This document shows positions 10,325-22,110 of a DNA stretch of 64,000 bases, piece after piece. Origin of the DNA: Angiostrongylus vasorum (Eukaryota > Nematoda > Chromadorea > Rhabditida > Metastrongylidae); NCBI GenBank assembly GCA_018806985.1, contig JADANN010000437.1, positions 1,638,501 through 1,702,500 of the forward strand. The letters are read 5' to 3'. Each line of letters begins with the position of its first letter. Position 1 is the first letter of the stretch. The position numbers were made by a program, and so were the translations under genes. A model generated the notes under the pieces. That model saw nothing but the letters and a program-made list of their open reading frames with translations. It did no database searches and was not told the DNA's origin.

Positions 10325-10880
10325 GGTGAATGTGTTAGTCCCCGGAAAGGGTAATAACGTGTTCAGTCCCTACCGCAAACACCAGCGGTCCGGAGTTTTG
10401 CAAATATCTCAGCAACATTGTGGTTATAATCTTAACCTTTTTTATTAGCTGCCTATTCTTTTTTAACGGCAGGATATGTTGCGAAAGACAACTTCTATAA
10501 TGCTGAGATATTTGCAAAACTCCGAAGCGCAGGTGTCTGCGGTGGGGGAACGAACGCGCTATTGTCCTTTCCGGGGAAGTAACGCGCCAACATCCTGCCG
10601 TTAAAAAAAATAGACAGCAAATAAAAAGGTTAAGATTGTGATTATAACTATAGCTTCAGCTTAACTGGGTTCAATGCCGATTTGGGCTACCCGAATCAAT
10701 CCCGTTGACAGGTGACTGCTGATGGAAAAGATCGATAGAACTAGCTGAGAGACAGGCGAAACAAAGGACCCGCATGGTGTGGTGGCGAACGCGTTACTCC
10801 TCGGAAAGGACAATAGCGCGTTCGTTCCCCACCGCAGATATCTGCGGTTCGGAGTTTTGCAAATATCTCAGCATTATAGA
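10325..10880. repeat. SINE-B cluster inside element X copy 2
   Basis: Three units: 10325-10430 (promoter sense +), 10497-10585 (opposite) and a complete unit 10590-10880 (+ sense) beginning with CCTGCCGTTAAAAAAAATAG and including the AACTGGGTTCAATGCCGATT block. Adjacent units face each other, making fold-back pairs. Confidence 0.75.
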
Positions 10881-11050
10881 AATTATATTCTATTATATTA
10901 TATTTCACATTTATTTATTTTATTATAATATTATATTATATTTTACATAAAACTCTGAAAATTGACGAAAATGATATTCTCCGAAGCACACGAGAATATA
11001 AACAGAGATTTTCACATTAGATGACAATCACCAAATTTGCTTGCCCTTAT
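10881..11050. repeat. AT-rich low-complexity tract
   Basis: The start of this stretch (to ~10955) is dominated by TTATATTATA and TATTTTATTATAATA runs directly after the SINE-B tail. It may be an expanded SINE tail. Confidence 0.5.
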
Positions 11051-12290
11051 AAACGACCTACTTAAATAGTTCATGCCATTCAATTCTTCGATAGAATTTG
11101 TCGTTGATAGGTTGCAAAACCGACTATTGCACAACTTTCCAAGAACTTTTAGGACCTCACAAGAACAAATCTAACACTTCGAACCAGCGAACCACTGAAG
11201 TAGTCCGGGTTTTTTCAACTAAGCTCTCTCTTCAGGGTGCTTCAGAAGAACCTATTGCACTACTTTCTAAGAATTTAGTCTACAGAATTGACAGGAATAG
11301 TTCGATTTTTCAGTTTTTCGATGAAATTTGCCATCGATACATTACGAAATGTCAACTTCTGACAGACTTCATATTGAAGGTTGGTCTCTTGATAAACCAG
11401 AGGAGATAGAGAACAGAACAAAACATTACCAACGGAACACTGAATCGCCGCGCTACAATTAGCCAACAACTTAAGCAGTCCACGATCTCCAACTTTTCTT
11501 TGGAATTTACCATCAATAGGTTAGATATCGATTATTGCGCTACATTCTAGCTACTTCGTTTCGAAAATTGATATTCACCTGAACAACCACAGCAACTGGG
11601 CACAAAGAGTTTCAAAGTACATTACCTGTTCAAAATTTATTCGTTAAAATTGGCGATCAGTCTAAGTGGTCCGAGTTTTCTTCGATTTATCGATGAAACT
11701 TAGGAACTAGTAGCTACAAAATGAACTACTCGCTGCTTCCCAAGGATTTCGTGAGAAGAAATTTAGCAGTCCGTATTAACGTCCCACAAAATAGTTTGAG
11801 CTTCTCCATCTCTCGATAAACTTTGTCGTCAATCGCTTACAAGAAGGATTACTGCACCAGTATCTAAGAACTTCGAGCAGTACTTGATAAGAAGAAATAA
11901 AACCTTTCGGATTAGCGAACAACTTAAATAATGCAAGTCTTTCCATTTTTCGATAAACTTTGCAGTGAATAACTTAGAAATGAATAACTGATGTACTTTA
12001 AGAAGATTTTAAGAACTATATATGAAGAAATTTAGCAGCCGAAACTATTGACCAACATGAATATTCTGGGATTTTTTCAGTTTTTGGGGAAGAATTATTG
12101 ACAGTAGATTACGAAAACGACTACTGTATTAATATCTAAGGACTTCAAGAAGTTGCTAAAAGAGATCTGTCCAAGTCAACGACCAGCCAAAAAAACATTC
12201 CAACCTTTCCCATATTTTCCATAAAAATTCTAGCGAATAGGTAGCAAAAGCGATTATTGTGCTGCTTTCTAAGCACTTTTTGTTGAGGAA
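11050..12290 (+). repeat. Degenerate satellite array, period about 125-140 bp
   Basis: The pattern TTRCAAAA-CGATTATTGCACTACTTTCTAAGAACTT recurs in diverged form near 11110, 11237, 11352, 11518, 11711, 11835, 11970, 12108 and 12242. Between these, AGTCCGAGTTTTTTC-like and CGATAAACTTTG-like blocks alternate. Units are old (many substitutions). The array lies inside element X copy 2. Confidence 0.75.
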
Positions 12291-12742
12291 CAACGTTGTC
12301 GGGAAGAAGCCCCCCGTTTTACCGTTAGTAATAGGGCACTATCGTCGATTCAACACACATTACTCATAAATGGCAAACTCGCGCTGAATACGGTGTGAGG
12401 TGACCGAGCACTTGCGCTGCCCACTGCTCATAACTTTACCTGGCTGGGATCGCTCTCGCGATCAAGAAGGCGGGACTTCCATGGTGAGGCCGCCGCATTG
12501 CACTTCAGCAACGGCTGACCCGTGTGGCAACTTCGAGTTGAAGTTAGCCAACAGCTAAATTTTTGCGTGTGGGGCTGCGTCCGCGTGGCCCTGACAAAGC
12601 GGTGTTCGGTGTGACATTCGGTTAGGTGTGTGCGTACAAGTCATATTGTGTGAAAATAATGGCCGTATTGAACCTGGACCCAGCATGTACCTCAGAAGTG
12701 GATGAATATCGTCATATTCAGAATAAACTATTGTGGTCTACA

Positions 12743-13001
12743 GATGTACAGCATGCATTTACTTTACATAGTTTTTCATTTTTTTTATGTGTTATTGAAG
12801 CATTTGCCCTGGTAAATTGTATATCAGCATATCCTTCCAGGCTCTGAAGAAGGCGATACTGCCGAAACATCAGCTACTGTTGTATTGTGTGTTGTTGTAT
12901 GGAAGTAAATGTATGTTGTATAACAACCTCGCGATTGCTGAACAAGAAAACGACACATTTGTAATGCAGTGCCGAGGTTAATAGAAAGTCGATCCAGGAA
13001 G
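12743..13001 (+). mobile_element. 5'-truncated PLE insertion with target duplication
   Basis: The fragment contains hammerhead copy 3 and the PLE 3' end (CAGTGCCGAGGTTAATAGAAAG, compare 43895-43925). The 12 bp direct repeats at 12731-12742 and 13002-13013 differ at one base. Element X copies 1 and 3 show the uninterrupted site at 8440-8451 and 17969-17980. Confidence 0.8.
12840..12875 (+). ncRNA. Hammerhead core, copy 3
   Basis: CUGAAGA (12844-12850), a GGC/GCC stem II, GAAAC, then AUC in place of GUC, and AGCU opposite GGCU. The core is intact apart from the altered triplet, which still fits the NUH rule for hammerhead cleavage. Confidence 0.65.
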
Positions 13002-13244
13002 TTGTGATCTACAAATTTTCTCCTCCGCAATACTAGACTTTTTATTGAATTAACGTGAAATTCTGACTTTCCAGAGCCCATCTTTTCTTAAAGAAGCGTA
13101 TTTTAATGACGAAACCGTTTGTATTTCTTCGAAGTAACCTACTTAAACACTTCTACTCTGTCAAGATTTCACTTTGTGTTTGTTTGACCACGAGGTTTTT
13201 CATTACGTTTTCTTATATTTTAGGCAAAATAATGATTTATTAGT

Positions 13245-13540
13245 GCCTTGCGATCACGCGTAACCTCGCGCCATACTTCAATCTGATTGTTTTAGCGGAG
13301 CCAGTTTCTTGCCTCGCGCATGTAACACTTCGAGCGCTGTTCTCCACCGAATAACTGGAGGGCTTACGAATTGCATTGGGGGCAGCTGTCTAAAAGAGGC
13401 TGTTTACTGCAATTTATATGTTAGGCCATAGCTAGTGAAGTTATGAAAGTCTTTGGCTGAGTAGATTGCGTGCCATTTTGACTTTTTCATGTCTTGAAGA
13501 AGGCAAAACTGCCAAGACATCAACTATTGTTAATTTATAA
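13245..13540 (+). mobile_element. PLE 3'-end fragment
   Basis: The C-terminal coding trace (GCGATCACGCGTAACC, compare TATCACGCGTGATATTGGG at 7607-7625) is followed by a 3' region and a weak hammerhead copy at 13489-13526. Confidence 0.6.
13489..13526 (+). ncRNA. Decayed hammerhead core, copy 4
   Basis: UUGAAGA replaces CUGANGA and AAGAC replaces GAAAC; stem II (GGC/GCC) survives. It is recognisable by position within the PLE 3' end but not expected to be active. Confidence 0.45.
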
Positions 13541-13599
13541 ACGTTGTAATAATATCCTGATGTTTGGTTATCAAGAAAACGGTGAAACGTGACTTAGAC

Positions 13600-13875
13600 T
13601 GCAGGTTCAATTTAACGGGGCTCAGTGCCGATTATTCATGCCTAGATCATTCCCGTTGGACGGTGATTGCTGGTATCACGTCTAGGGTAAAAACTGGCTG
13701 AGAGAAATGCAAAGCAAGGATCTTGCAGTGTGCAACACGAGGTCCCCGTTGACGAGTGATCGCTGATAGCACCGTTAGGGTAAAAACTGGCTCAGAGGAA
13801 GAAAAAGCAAGGCCCTCGATGGCCCCGTAGGTAACATTTGAGACCACAGAATGGGTAATCGCAGGTTCGAAGTGC
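13600..13875 (+). repeat. Divergent SINE-B-like tandem fragments
   Basis: AACGGGGCTCAGTGCCGATT, ATCATTCCCGTTGGACGGTGA and GGTTCGAAGTGCACC match the SINE-B body and B box in promoter-sense orientation. The GATTGCTGRTA block occurs twice ~85 bp apart. Confidence 0.6.
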
Positions 13876-14289
13876 ACCTGAAAAAAGAAAGATGGAGTCA
13901 TTATAACGATAGCGACGTACAGAGTTAGGCCATGTTTTCGCGAAAAGGTTAGGAAAGGAGAAGCACTAACCAGGTGTATTTTAGGAGTGGTTGCATCGAA
14001 ATTTATAGAGTGATTCAATGAAATTCTTAGATATGTTTCTCAAAATATTGCAGTCTCTTGATCACACTTGCTCTGATGCCAATTTTGCAGTGAGAAACGA
14101 TAATTGCTTCATTTATAAAGTAAAGGAAAAGTCGGAAGTAAAGGAAACTTTACAAAATTAGAAAGACCTTCCTACATATTTTTGAAGGTGTATATAATTT
14201 TCACCAACTATTTTTAAAGCACCTCCCAATGGTCTACAGTCTCATCGTCACTAGGAGATGTACGTGGTAAAAAAAATGACGTCAGGAAT
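13876..14289. other. No gene seen
   Basis: AT-rich sequence without recognised repeats or reading frames. Confidence 0.4.
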
Positions 14290-14510
14290 CACCACCGTCC
14301 TGGCGCCTAACTACTTGCATGGTAGCAAAACTCTTGATATACAAAGGCGGCGACTGCTTGTGGTGGTGACGACTTGTGCCAGACTTTGGCCTGGCTGACC
14401 TCGCGACTCCAGAGAACAGCAATGCCTAGACCAGCAAAACTCCGAAACAACGGATGTTATGCTGGGGCCCGCACAACTGGTGAAGACGGGCCATCCAATT
14501 ATTCGAGTAA
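14290..14510 (-). repeat. Repeat C fragment
   Basis: It shares CTTGTGGTGGTGACGAC, AGACTTTGGCC-GGCTGACCTCG and ATTATGCTGGGGCCC-like blocks with repeat C copies at 24850-25265, 45820-46220, 51320-51700 and 61590-61935; the orientation is as in 51320-51700. Diverged. Confidence 0.6.
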
Positions 14511-14808
14511 GTAAGCGTCTTTAAAGTTTTGAATTTATTTGTAGTAAAAACGTCCGAGAAAATTAGAGAAGAAACATAATTTTAAGTTTAAAAATTGCCC
14601 ATGAAGGAGCGAAAAGTATAGAAATCAGCGCATCATTCTGGGCTGAATCACACCATTCATGTTCAAGTACGAGCCTAGACGAAGAAAAAATGAAAGGCGT
14701 TGTATAGGTTGAAGGAGAAAGAAATTCTACCCCGACAGAACAAGGAAACTTTCACCTGGTTCAAGAAAATCTGCAAACGGGTACTGGAATACTTGTGCTA
14801 TCGACCGC
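14511..14808. other. No gene seen
   Basis: Unremarkable AT-rich sequence between two repeats. Confidence 0.4.
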
Positions 14809-14809
14809 A

Positions 14810-15030
14810 GCTTCAGCTTGACGGGGTCCAATTCTGATTTGTGCTCTTCAGATCATTCCAGTTGACAGGTGATTGCTGATAGCATTGATAAAGCAAAAAC
14901 AGGGCTGAGAGAAAGGCAGTGCCGAGCCCTCGGTTGGTATGGTGAATAATAGCTGAGCTCCCGTTGAGGGTAATCACGGGTTCGAACCTGCACTGGAGTC
15001 CGAATTTTGCAAATATCATAGGATCATTGT
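14810..15030 (+). repeat. SINE-B relative with a near-perfect B box
   Basis: The copy runs from CAGCTTGACGGGGTCCAATTC through the tRNA-like part, with GGGTTCGAACCTGCAC (14980-14995) as a textbook pol III B box, to TTTTGCAAATATCATAGGAT. It supports a tRNA origin for SINE-B. Confidence 0.7.
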
Positions 15031-15049
15031 GGCCTTGAAAAAAATTAGA

Positions 15050-17895
15050 GGCAGTAAATTGAAACTTACTTACCTACTTGGACGGCCCGTTTTTAAGAGT
15101 TGTGAGGACCCCATCACGTTTGCCATTCGTTTCTTTTCCACGCAATCGTCGTCCATGGTGGTGTTCTTATTCGAGTATGGTGGCAGGTGCGAGTCTCATA
15201 CCGCGGTCTGTAAAACAACCGCAGCTATGAGCTGATTAACTTCGGTGACGAACGCGTCCGCCCAAAGTGTAGATGGTCGCCTTAGGGAACGCCACAATGT
15301 CGAGATGTCCACTCTGCAGTTCTCTTCGCTCATCTGCCGTCTGTTCATGTTATTATGTGAATGACCCATCTGTGTTTCGCTATTGATGCACATTCTCCTG
15401 GATCCCGAAGATGGGAGAGATTTCGAAGATCAGAGCTCCGCATTTCGGCTACATATTGAATGTGCTGGCTATATCTAGAGAACATCGTTGAAGAGCTCCT
15501 TGAGTACCGCGCATTACTCTTTACGTGCTTAAAGTATTGGCCCACATTTCCACTTCGTAGCATAGCGCTGGGAACACTGTTGAGGCAAAAATCCTTGCTT
15601 CGTATTATTCTGTGTGTTCACTGAATGCTCAAAATATGCGTACGTGGTCTCTGCAATCAAAGGTCCATCCACTTTGATCTCTTCGCCTTCCCACCTCATA
15701 AGCAAGGTTTTCTTCCAACTCATACACAGTCCGTTGTTTTTTTCCTCTTCGTTGAGTTCATTGATCATCGGCTTTGCTCCATTAGTCCTTTTCAGAAGAT
15801 GATGATATCGTCGGAGAAACGGAATATTTGATAATCTTCGAACCGACCAGCATTTAACCTTGGCATTAATAATCAATACTTCTTTGCATTATTAAGCTAC
15901 CATCACGTTGATAAAAAGCTTAATTCGGCTAACGCTTTCTTCTCCTCCAATGCTGGATTAGTCCACGTCAATGATCCACAGCTGGTCGTTGTCACGATGT
16001 GGTTGTTCGTCGTCGCATAGAGTCGAATCCAGTGGGGGCGCTTTTCTCGGATAGTTCACTTCACTCAGCGGTGTCTTTTTAATGAAAGATATGAAAAAGA
16101 TATGAAAAGAATTTTCCATTAATACGTAAGCCTTTCTTTTTCCCCCATCGAGTGATTTCTTCATACATTGCACTGCGGCACCAACCAGCCGCGGCGATAT
16201 TGCGTCGTCTAGTCGAATACGTTTTCCTATTGATACGGTAAGAGGTCGATGGAAGAGCTGTATTACTGTCCTGCATTTCCGATAAAAGTCAGATACAGCT
16301 TTTATTCAGGACAGCTCTACTTCTTGGATGACGAGCGCTGATAGGATTGTGTTCATTTCGACACTCTCAAACGCTTTTTCATAGTCGCTAGTGGTTAGCT
16401 CTAGAGGGAGGAGGTATTCGCAACAAACTTCAATAGCCCTGGCCACGGTTTAATGTGACTCATGAAGCAAAATCTTTGTCGAAATCTCGATTGCTCAGTT
16501 GATTGCTAGTCAATGATTTGCGTGAAAGGGTAATCTCCGTCAAGAGGTTGTGAAGTGCACTGAGCAAGCATACTGGACGACAGTTACGAAGACTTCATTG
16601 GTCACTTTTCTTGGGCACGATGATCGTAGGCGACATCTTCCAATGGTCTAATAAGTTCTAAGTTTTTTTCTTTTAAAGTATGTTATCATATGGTTTGCGA
16701 GAAGTGCTTGTAAATTGTGGCCTTCCAGAGCCAAGGAATTTATCGGTGATATAATTAGGTCCTGGAGATGTGCCTCTTTTCGTGCTTTCTATCGCAACTC
16801 GAGCCTGCGACGAAAGAATTTCAGGTGATTTTTCTCTAACTGGAATTTTAAGATCTGAGAAGCGGAATGTGGAACGAAAAAGGGTGGTGTAGCACTTTTC
16901 TGTTATTGATTCCATATCATGGCGAAAAGTTTTGATGACCCCATCTTCGCTCATCAGGGCGGACAGCTTCTACTAGTTCCTTCTACCTCTATCGATCTAG
17001 ATCTTCCTGCAAAGTTCTTCTGCAGCTGTTATTTACTATTCGTCATGTTAAACTTCTTGCCGCAGGATCGAGCTTCAAATTCCTTATCTTCTTGAGCAAC
17101 TCCTTAAAGGTAATGGAGATACGATCAGATCTTCTTTTTTGAGGAACTCACAGGAATTCGGCATAACTTTTAAGTTCTTCGACAAGCAGCTCCAAGTCTT
17201 CGGTCGGGTCTTCCTTTATTTACCAGTCACGTTTAGATGGGGCTTTCGTTAAGATTTCTTCGTCATCGATGACAAGGATTCTTTCCCAGCTTACAGCTGA
17301 ATCGAATCCTCGCCCAAAAAAGGCGGTGATTGGTTACAACGCAGAGTGGTGACACTACCGATGTCTCGAACGGGCACAATCTTCTCTTTGTGAGAGTGTA
17401 GTCGGTGTCCGCATCAGCTGTTCTGTTGGGAAACTTTCATGTTCAACGGTGGCTTCCTTTCTTCTGAAGAAACGAGATTTCCGTGAAAAAGGGCGCGCTG
17501 CAGACAAAAAAATCTTGCGAGGCGGTTTCCACTCTCGTTTCTTTCCCGAAATCCAAATTCTCAGATATTATATTCGCTATCGTTCTTCTTTTTATTCTCG
17601 CGCTGAAGTCTCCGGTAACAACTTCATAATATGATTTATCATTGCAGATAACATCGTCAAATTGATAGTAGAACGCATATGATTGGCACCCATCAGGTGC
17701 ATCGCTTGCCAAATAGCAACTGATGATAGTAATTTTCTTCGGACACGTTGGCTGAAGATGAAGGAGGGCCATGCAAGGAGAAAAGATTTGATCGGAGTCG
17801 ACGAAATGAGCATAATTATCGACGCAATATCGTGAGCTGCAAATGCTTTCGTCATCAAAATACGCTCCTTCACACGAAAAAGTATGAAAAAACAC
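15050..17895 (-). mobile_element. RTE-type non-LTR retrotransposon, decayed
   Basis: Minus-strand fragments in element order: endonuclease traces (YEVVTGDFSA, ~17600-17660), the linker before the RT (EKSPEILSSQARVAIES and GTSPGPNYI, 16673-16954), the RT thumb (INELNEEEKNNGLCMSWKKT, ~15700-15780) and the C-terminal region (SSDLRNLSHLRDP, ~15400-15440). Such apurinic-type endonuclease plus RT elements are typical RTE LINEs. Many stops and shifts are present. Its 5' side abuts element X copy 3. Confidence 0.75.
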
Positions 17896-18640
17896 GTTTC
17901 GTGGTCTCTCGAAGGTCAGAATTTCATGCTAATTTAGTAAAACGTCTTGTATTATGAAGGAAAAATTTTGTAGATCACAACAGTTTCCCTGAATATGACG
18001 ATATTCACCCACTTCTGAGCTACATGTTGGGTCCAGGTTCAATACGGCCATTGTTTTCACACAATGTGACTTGTACGCACACACCTAACCGAATGTCACA
18101 CCGAACACCGCTTTGTCAGGGCCACGCGGACGCAGCCCCACACGCAAAAATTTAGCTGTTGGCTAACTTCAACTCGAAGTTGCCACAGGGGTCAGCCATT
18201 GCTGAAGTGCAATGCGGCGGCCTCACCATGGAAGTCCCGCCTTCTTGATCACGAGAACCTCCCAGCCAGGTAAGTTTATGAGCGGTGGGCAGCGCAAGTG
18301 CTCGGTCACCGCACACCGTATTCAGCGCGAGTTTTCCATTTATGAGTAATGTGTGTTGAATCGACGATAATGTCCCTATTATTAACGGTAAAACGGAAGG
18401 CTTCTTCCCAGCAACACAGCTGCTCGACAAAAAGCGCTTAGAAAGCAGCACAATGATCGATTTTGCGACCTATTGACGAGAAGAATTGTCGAAAAATATG
18501 AAAACTCGGACGGATTATCCTGGTTGGTCGTTCATACGAATACCTAGATTTCTTGTGATGTTCACGAAGTTCTTAGAAAGTAGTGCAGTAATCTGCTTCC
18601 TAGCATATTGAAGAGAAGGTTTGTCGAATCGCTAAGCTCG
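17850..18640 (-). repeat. Element X copy 3, inverted
   Basis: The reverse complement of this stretch matches 12340-12735 and 13002-13110 in one uninterrupted piece, then satellite units (18440-18640). It lacks the PLE insertion of copy 2. With copy 2 it forms a ~400 bp inverted repeat spanning 12340-18380. Confidence 0.75.
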
Positions 18641-19970
18641 CTCGTTAAATCTCGCTCATACCATATCGCTAAGGCTTAAATGAACCCATATGCGAACTCG
18701 ACCACCTCAATGGATAACGACTGCATAACAATCCAGTGATGGTGAAGAAATTCTAGCGACACCTAGATAGATCGGATGACCTAACCAAGTAAGTAGCACT
18801 AATCTTAGACCGTTTGAGAAATATATCTAAATAACGATTTACATTTGGTCAACTGCTAAGAATAGAAATCCAGTCTTTAGTGATTTATTGTATAATAATG
18901 CACATTAGCTAAAGGTGCCTTATGATGAACACGATTAATGATTCAGTCCGCACCCCACGCTTACTAAATCCCTCATCCGTCCCTCGTCGGAAAATTGGTA
19001 TCAGACTTTAGTTAACTGACAGACATTTAAATGCGACATGGATAATAAATATTTCGCTTTATTGATGAGACCAATTTGACCAAATCCCTGTGTAAGCTAC
19101 TGAATGCAACAACATATTGAATTCTCATATCGAGGCTAAATGAGCGTCAGTTTACATAAGTATTACTTGGCTGTGTTCTAGCTCGTGTAGCACCGACTGG
19201 TACAGGGTATTGTCTTCACGAAAAGGCGCCGTCAGTACAAATCTGAAACTGAAAAATTTAAGCGCCAAACTACTTGTTGCCGCCGATCTTTCCATCTATC
19301 AACGCTAGCACGAGATTAGAAGCAATCGGTGAGATTATCTTCCTAGTTTTTAAGCAGGAGAGTTATTGTAAATACTAGGTTCGGAAATCTTTTTAAATAA
19401 AGCTCTTCAATTTCAGCTGTTTTTGTAGTTAGCATATTCTCCCAATGGGTAATGTCACACCATGGGTAAGTGGTGTTCTCTCTACGTGTCAAACTACGAT
19501 CTGCTGAGGTTCCTACCCAAACAGAGCTTTCCTAAGCTGAGGAGTTCGATATTCCCATTCTTAATTCCAATAAAAAAAATGCATAGCAGATTCCAGCGAG
19601 CTTTTTGTACCTACTACTTCCCTAAGAAACGGTTGAAAAGAGGGCAGCGCACCAAAAACCTTTATACGATTTATGTAATACAGATGCACCAACAGACTAA
19701 ATGGAGCTTTCTGGTGTAAGCTATAGTCACTAAGTGCTTAAGGAGACCACAAGAGCCAAATGTGGTAATAAATGTGAAGTATCGATTCTGGATGTCCCCA
19801 CACTTTTTCCCGCGTACAACTTATTAACCTCCTGATAACTCGAACGCCTTACATTTGTAGTGCTTCATTCCTCCGTCAGCTCTTGTTAACAGACTTTGCA
19901 TGGAATTTAGCTTCTATGCGCTACTGTTAATTCAGTTTAATAAACTCATGCTTTTTTGACTTATTATCTA
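18641..19970. other. Mostly unassigned; one SINE-A fragment
   Basis: 18955-19015 is a SINE-A body fragment (CACGCTTACTAAATCCCTCATCC, then AAAATTGGTATCAGACTT). The rest has no recognised repeat. An open frame at 19462-19719 (85 codons, basic C-terminal half) has no family resemblance or clear splice context. Confidence 0.45.
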
Positions 19971-19974
19971 CTGC

Positions 19975-20600
19975 CTACTCTTTTTTAACGGTAGGGTATG
20001 CGTTGCGAAATATAACTTTAATGATGCTGAGATATTTGCAAAACTCTGGACCGCAGGTGCCTATGGTGGGGAACGAACGCGCTATTGTCCTTTCCGGGGG
20101 AGTAGCGCGCTCACCACCACACCATGCAGGGTCCTTCGTTTCGCCTGTCTCTCAGCTAGTTCTATTGATCTTTTGCCATCAGCAATCACCCGTCAGCGGG
20201 ATTGATCTGGGGGGGCCCAAATCGGCAACGAACCCAGTTAAGCTGAGGCTGCAGTTATAATCACAATTTTGACTTATTATCTACTGCCTACTCTTTTTAG
20301 CGGCAGGGTATGCGTTGCGAAATATAACTTTAATGATGCTGAGATATTTGCAAAACTCTGGACCGCAGGTGCCTATGGTGGGGGAACGAACGCGCTATTG
20401 TCCTTTCCGGGAGAGTAGCGCGCTCACCACCACACCATGCGGGTCCTTCGTTTCGCCTGTCTCTCAGCTCAGAAACGAAGGACCCGCATGGTGTGGTGGT
20501 GAGCGCGCTACTCTCCGGAAAGGACAATAGCGCGTTCGTTCCCCACCATAGGCACCTGCGGTCCAGAGTTTTGCAAATATCTCAACATCATTAAACTCAT
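19975..20600. repeat. SINE-B tandem dimer plus inverted unit
   Basis: A complete unit (19975-20285) is followed head-to-tail by a second (from 20290) with ~312 bp period and near identity. The second is truncated at CTCTCAGCT (~20470) and joined to an inverted partial unit (20470-20600), making a ~130 bp fold-back around 20465. Confidence 0.85.
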
Positions 20601-20609
20601 GCTTGTTGG

Positions 20610-21718
20610 TTCATCACCAAACCGGGCCAATTAAGCCTTCCATATGCCTAGACCAGTAAATTGGCACCATGCTTGCCTAGAAAAACTCCCTCTGATAAAG
20701 AAAGACCGGCAGCTGCTTTTGCTGAACACGTGGGAACACTCTAGCAGAGCCATCACGACGCACAAGTGAATCTACTTGCCCACCACTGAACGACATCCAT
20801 AAAGCAAACGAAGTTGTCGAGTGGTGTTCGAATTCACCCACAGATCTGAAATCGCCATGAAGGAGGGTCACATCTATGAGTAAGTGACTGATAGATAAGC
20901 CACTGCGACTTCGACCATCTCATGACTGGACTTTACATGAAATCTGTTCGTGGTTGAAGTTACGTGACTTAAAGTGCATTTTCGAAGTTTGGTCAATGGT
21001 TCACTTACGGTGCTGATTGTCCTTATTCTGAGGAATTTGGTCATCGCATGACACTTCAGAGCTTGAGCAGACAACTTTAGTGATGAATAAAATATTGCTC
21101 ATAAACGAAGGGTAGAATAGAAAGGCATTGGTTGTTTTTGTTCTCCTGAAGACATAAACAAAAATCCTTCCACCAAACATAGAATCAGAACTGGCCCAAC
21201 CATTCGTTTCGGTGCTTGTAGTGGGTGAATACCCTATTATAATAAAACGGAAAGATCGAAGTACTGGTGTTCTGAACCAGTTCGGCTGACGCTATCTGGA
21301 TCATCGTCAACACAAATTTTAATCTCCATCTTATGGTTACCTAGGGAAACTTCATATTTCTTAGTAAACGACTGGGAAACCCACACCAATACCTACCGTT
21401 CCATGATTGCTGCCTATAATAATCAGCTAATCCGTTCTCAGAAGACCCAGATGCTTACTTCTACCACATAGCCTCGGTTCCCGGTTAACAACACCTATCA
21501 AAGTCAATAAATACCCATAATATGCACTTGTATTCCGAGTTATACCCTTTCACTGATGAATGGAAAATAAAATAACTCAAATAATTCAAAAGACCGACTT
21601 TCTATAAACCTCGGCACGGATAGTTGATATATTTATTGTATGACCTTATAAACTGATCTTCTTTAGCTGATGCGAGGTTGGCATAGGTCTTCGTTGTCGT
21701 TGTCGTTGTTGTTGATGT
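20610..21718. other. SINE-A fragment, then no gene seen
   Basis: 20625-20685 is a SINE-A body fragment (AAGCCTTCCATATG, AAATTGGCACCATGCTTG). The remaining ~1 kb has no recognised element or gene. Confidence 0.4.
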
Positions 21719-21719
21719 T

Positions 21720-22110
21720 GTTGGTCGATGGCTGACGTTTCGGCGATTTCGTCTTGCTCAGAGCCTGGACGTATTTTATATAAGAATACTTTGATTATTC
21801 GGTTGAAAAAAAGGCTAAAGTATTAATGAAGATCAAACTTTTAAATAGACGCCATGTTGAAAAGAAGGGCTACTCACCGTGATGTTACGAGTGGGACTGG
21901 CCCACGCGTTGTTCACGTGGGGTCGCGAGCACGACACACACCGGGGTCAAAATATCATTTTGAAATAGGGCGCCAGGTGTGATAGGGAGGCATTCGTGTT
22001 TCCGGTTCATCTCTGGATTTTCGAAATTTATCCAAAACGTCTCAAGAGTTTTGCGCGTTAATGTTTTTACGATGATAGAAAATAAAGTGCTTGTCGATTC
22101 CACTGAGACA
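21720..22110 (-). mobile_element. PLE 3'-end fragment, minus strand
   Basis: It carries hammerhead copy 5 and, further in, the PLE C-terminal codons (LETFWINFENPEMNRKHECL on the minus strand, ~21970-22060). Confidence 0.7.
21730..21766 (-). ncRNA. Hammerhead core, copy 5
   Basis: The minus strand reads GGCU-CUGAGCA, a stem II region, GAAAC-GUC, then AGCC. The last G of CUGANGA is lost, so activity is doubtful; the GUC triplet is kept. Confidence 0.5.

Larger units (their letters stand above)
12291..13110 (+). repeat. Element X copy 2, 3' module with a PLE insertion
   Basis: 12340-12730 matches 8180-8440 and the inverse of 17985-18380. The module is split by a 259 bp PLE 3'-end fragment (12743-13001) flanked by TTGTGGTCTACA and TTGTGATCTACA, and resumes at 13002-13110 with the element's end. 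Confidence 0.75.
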
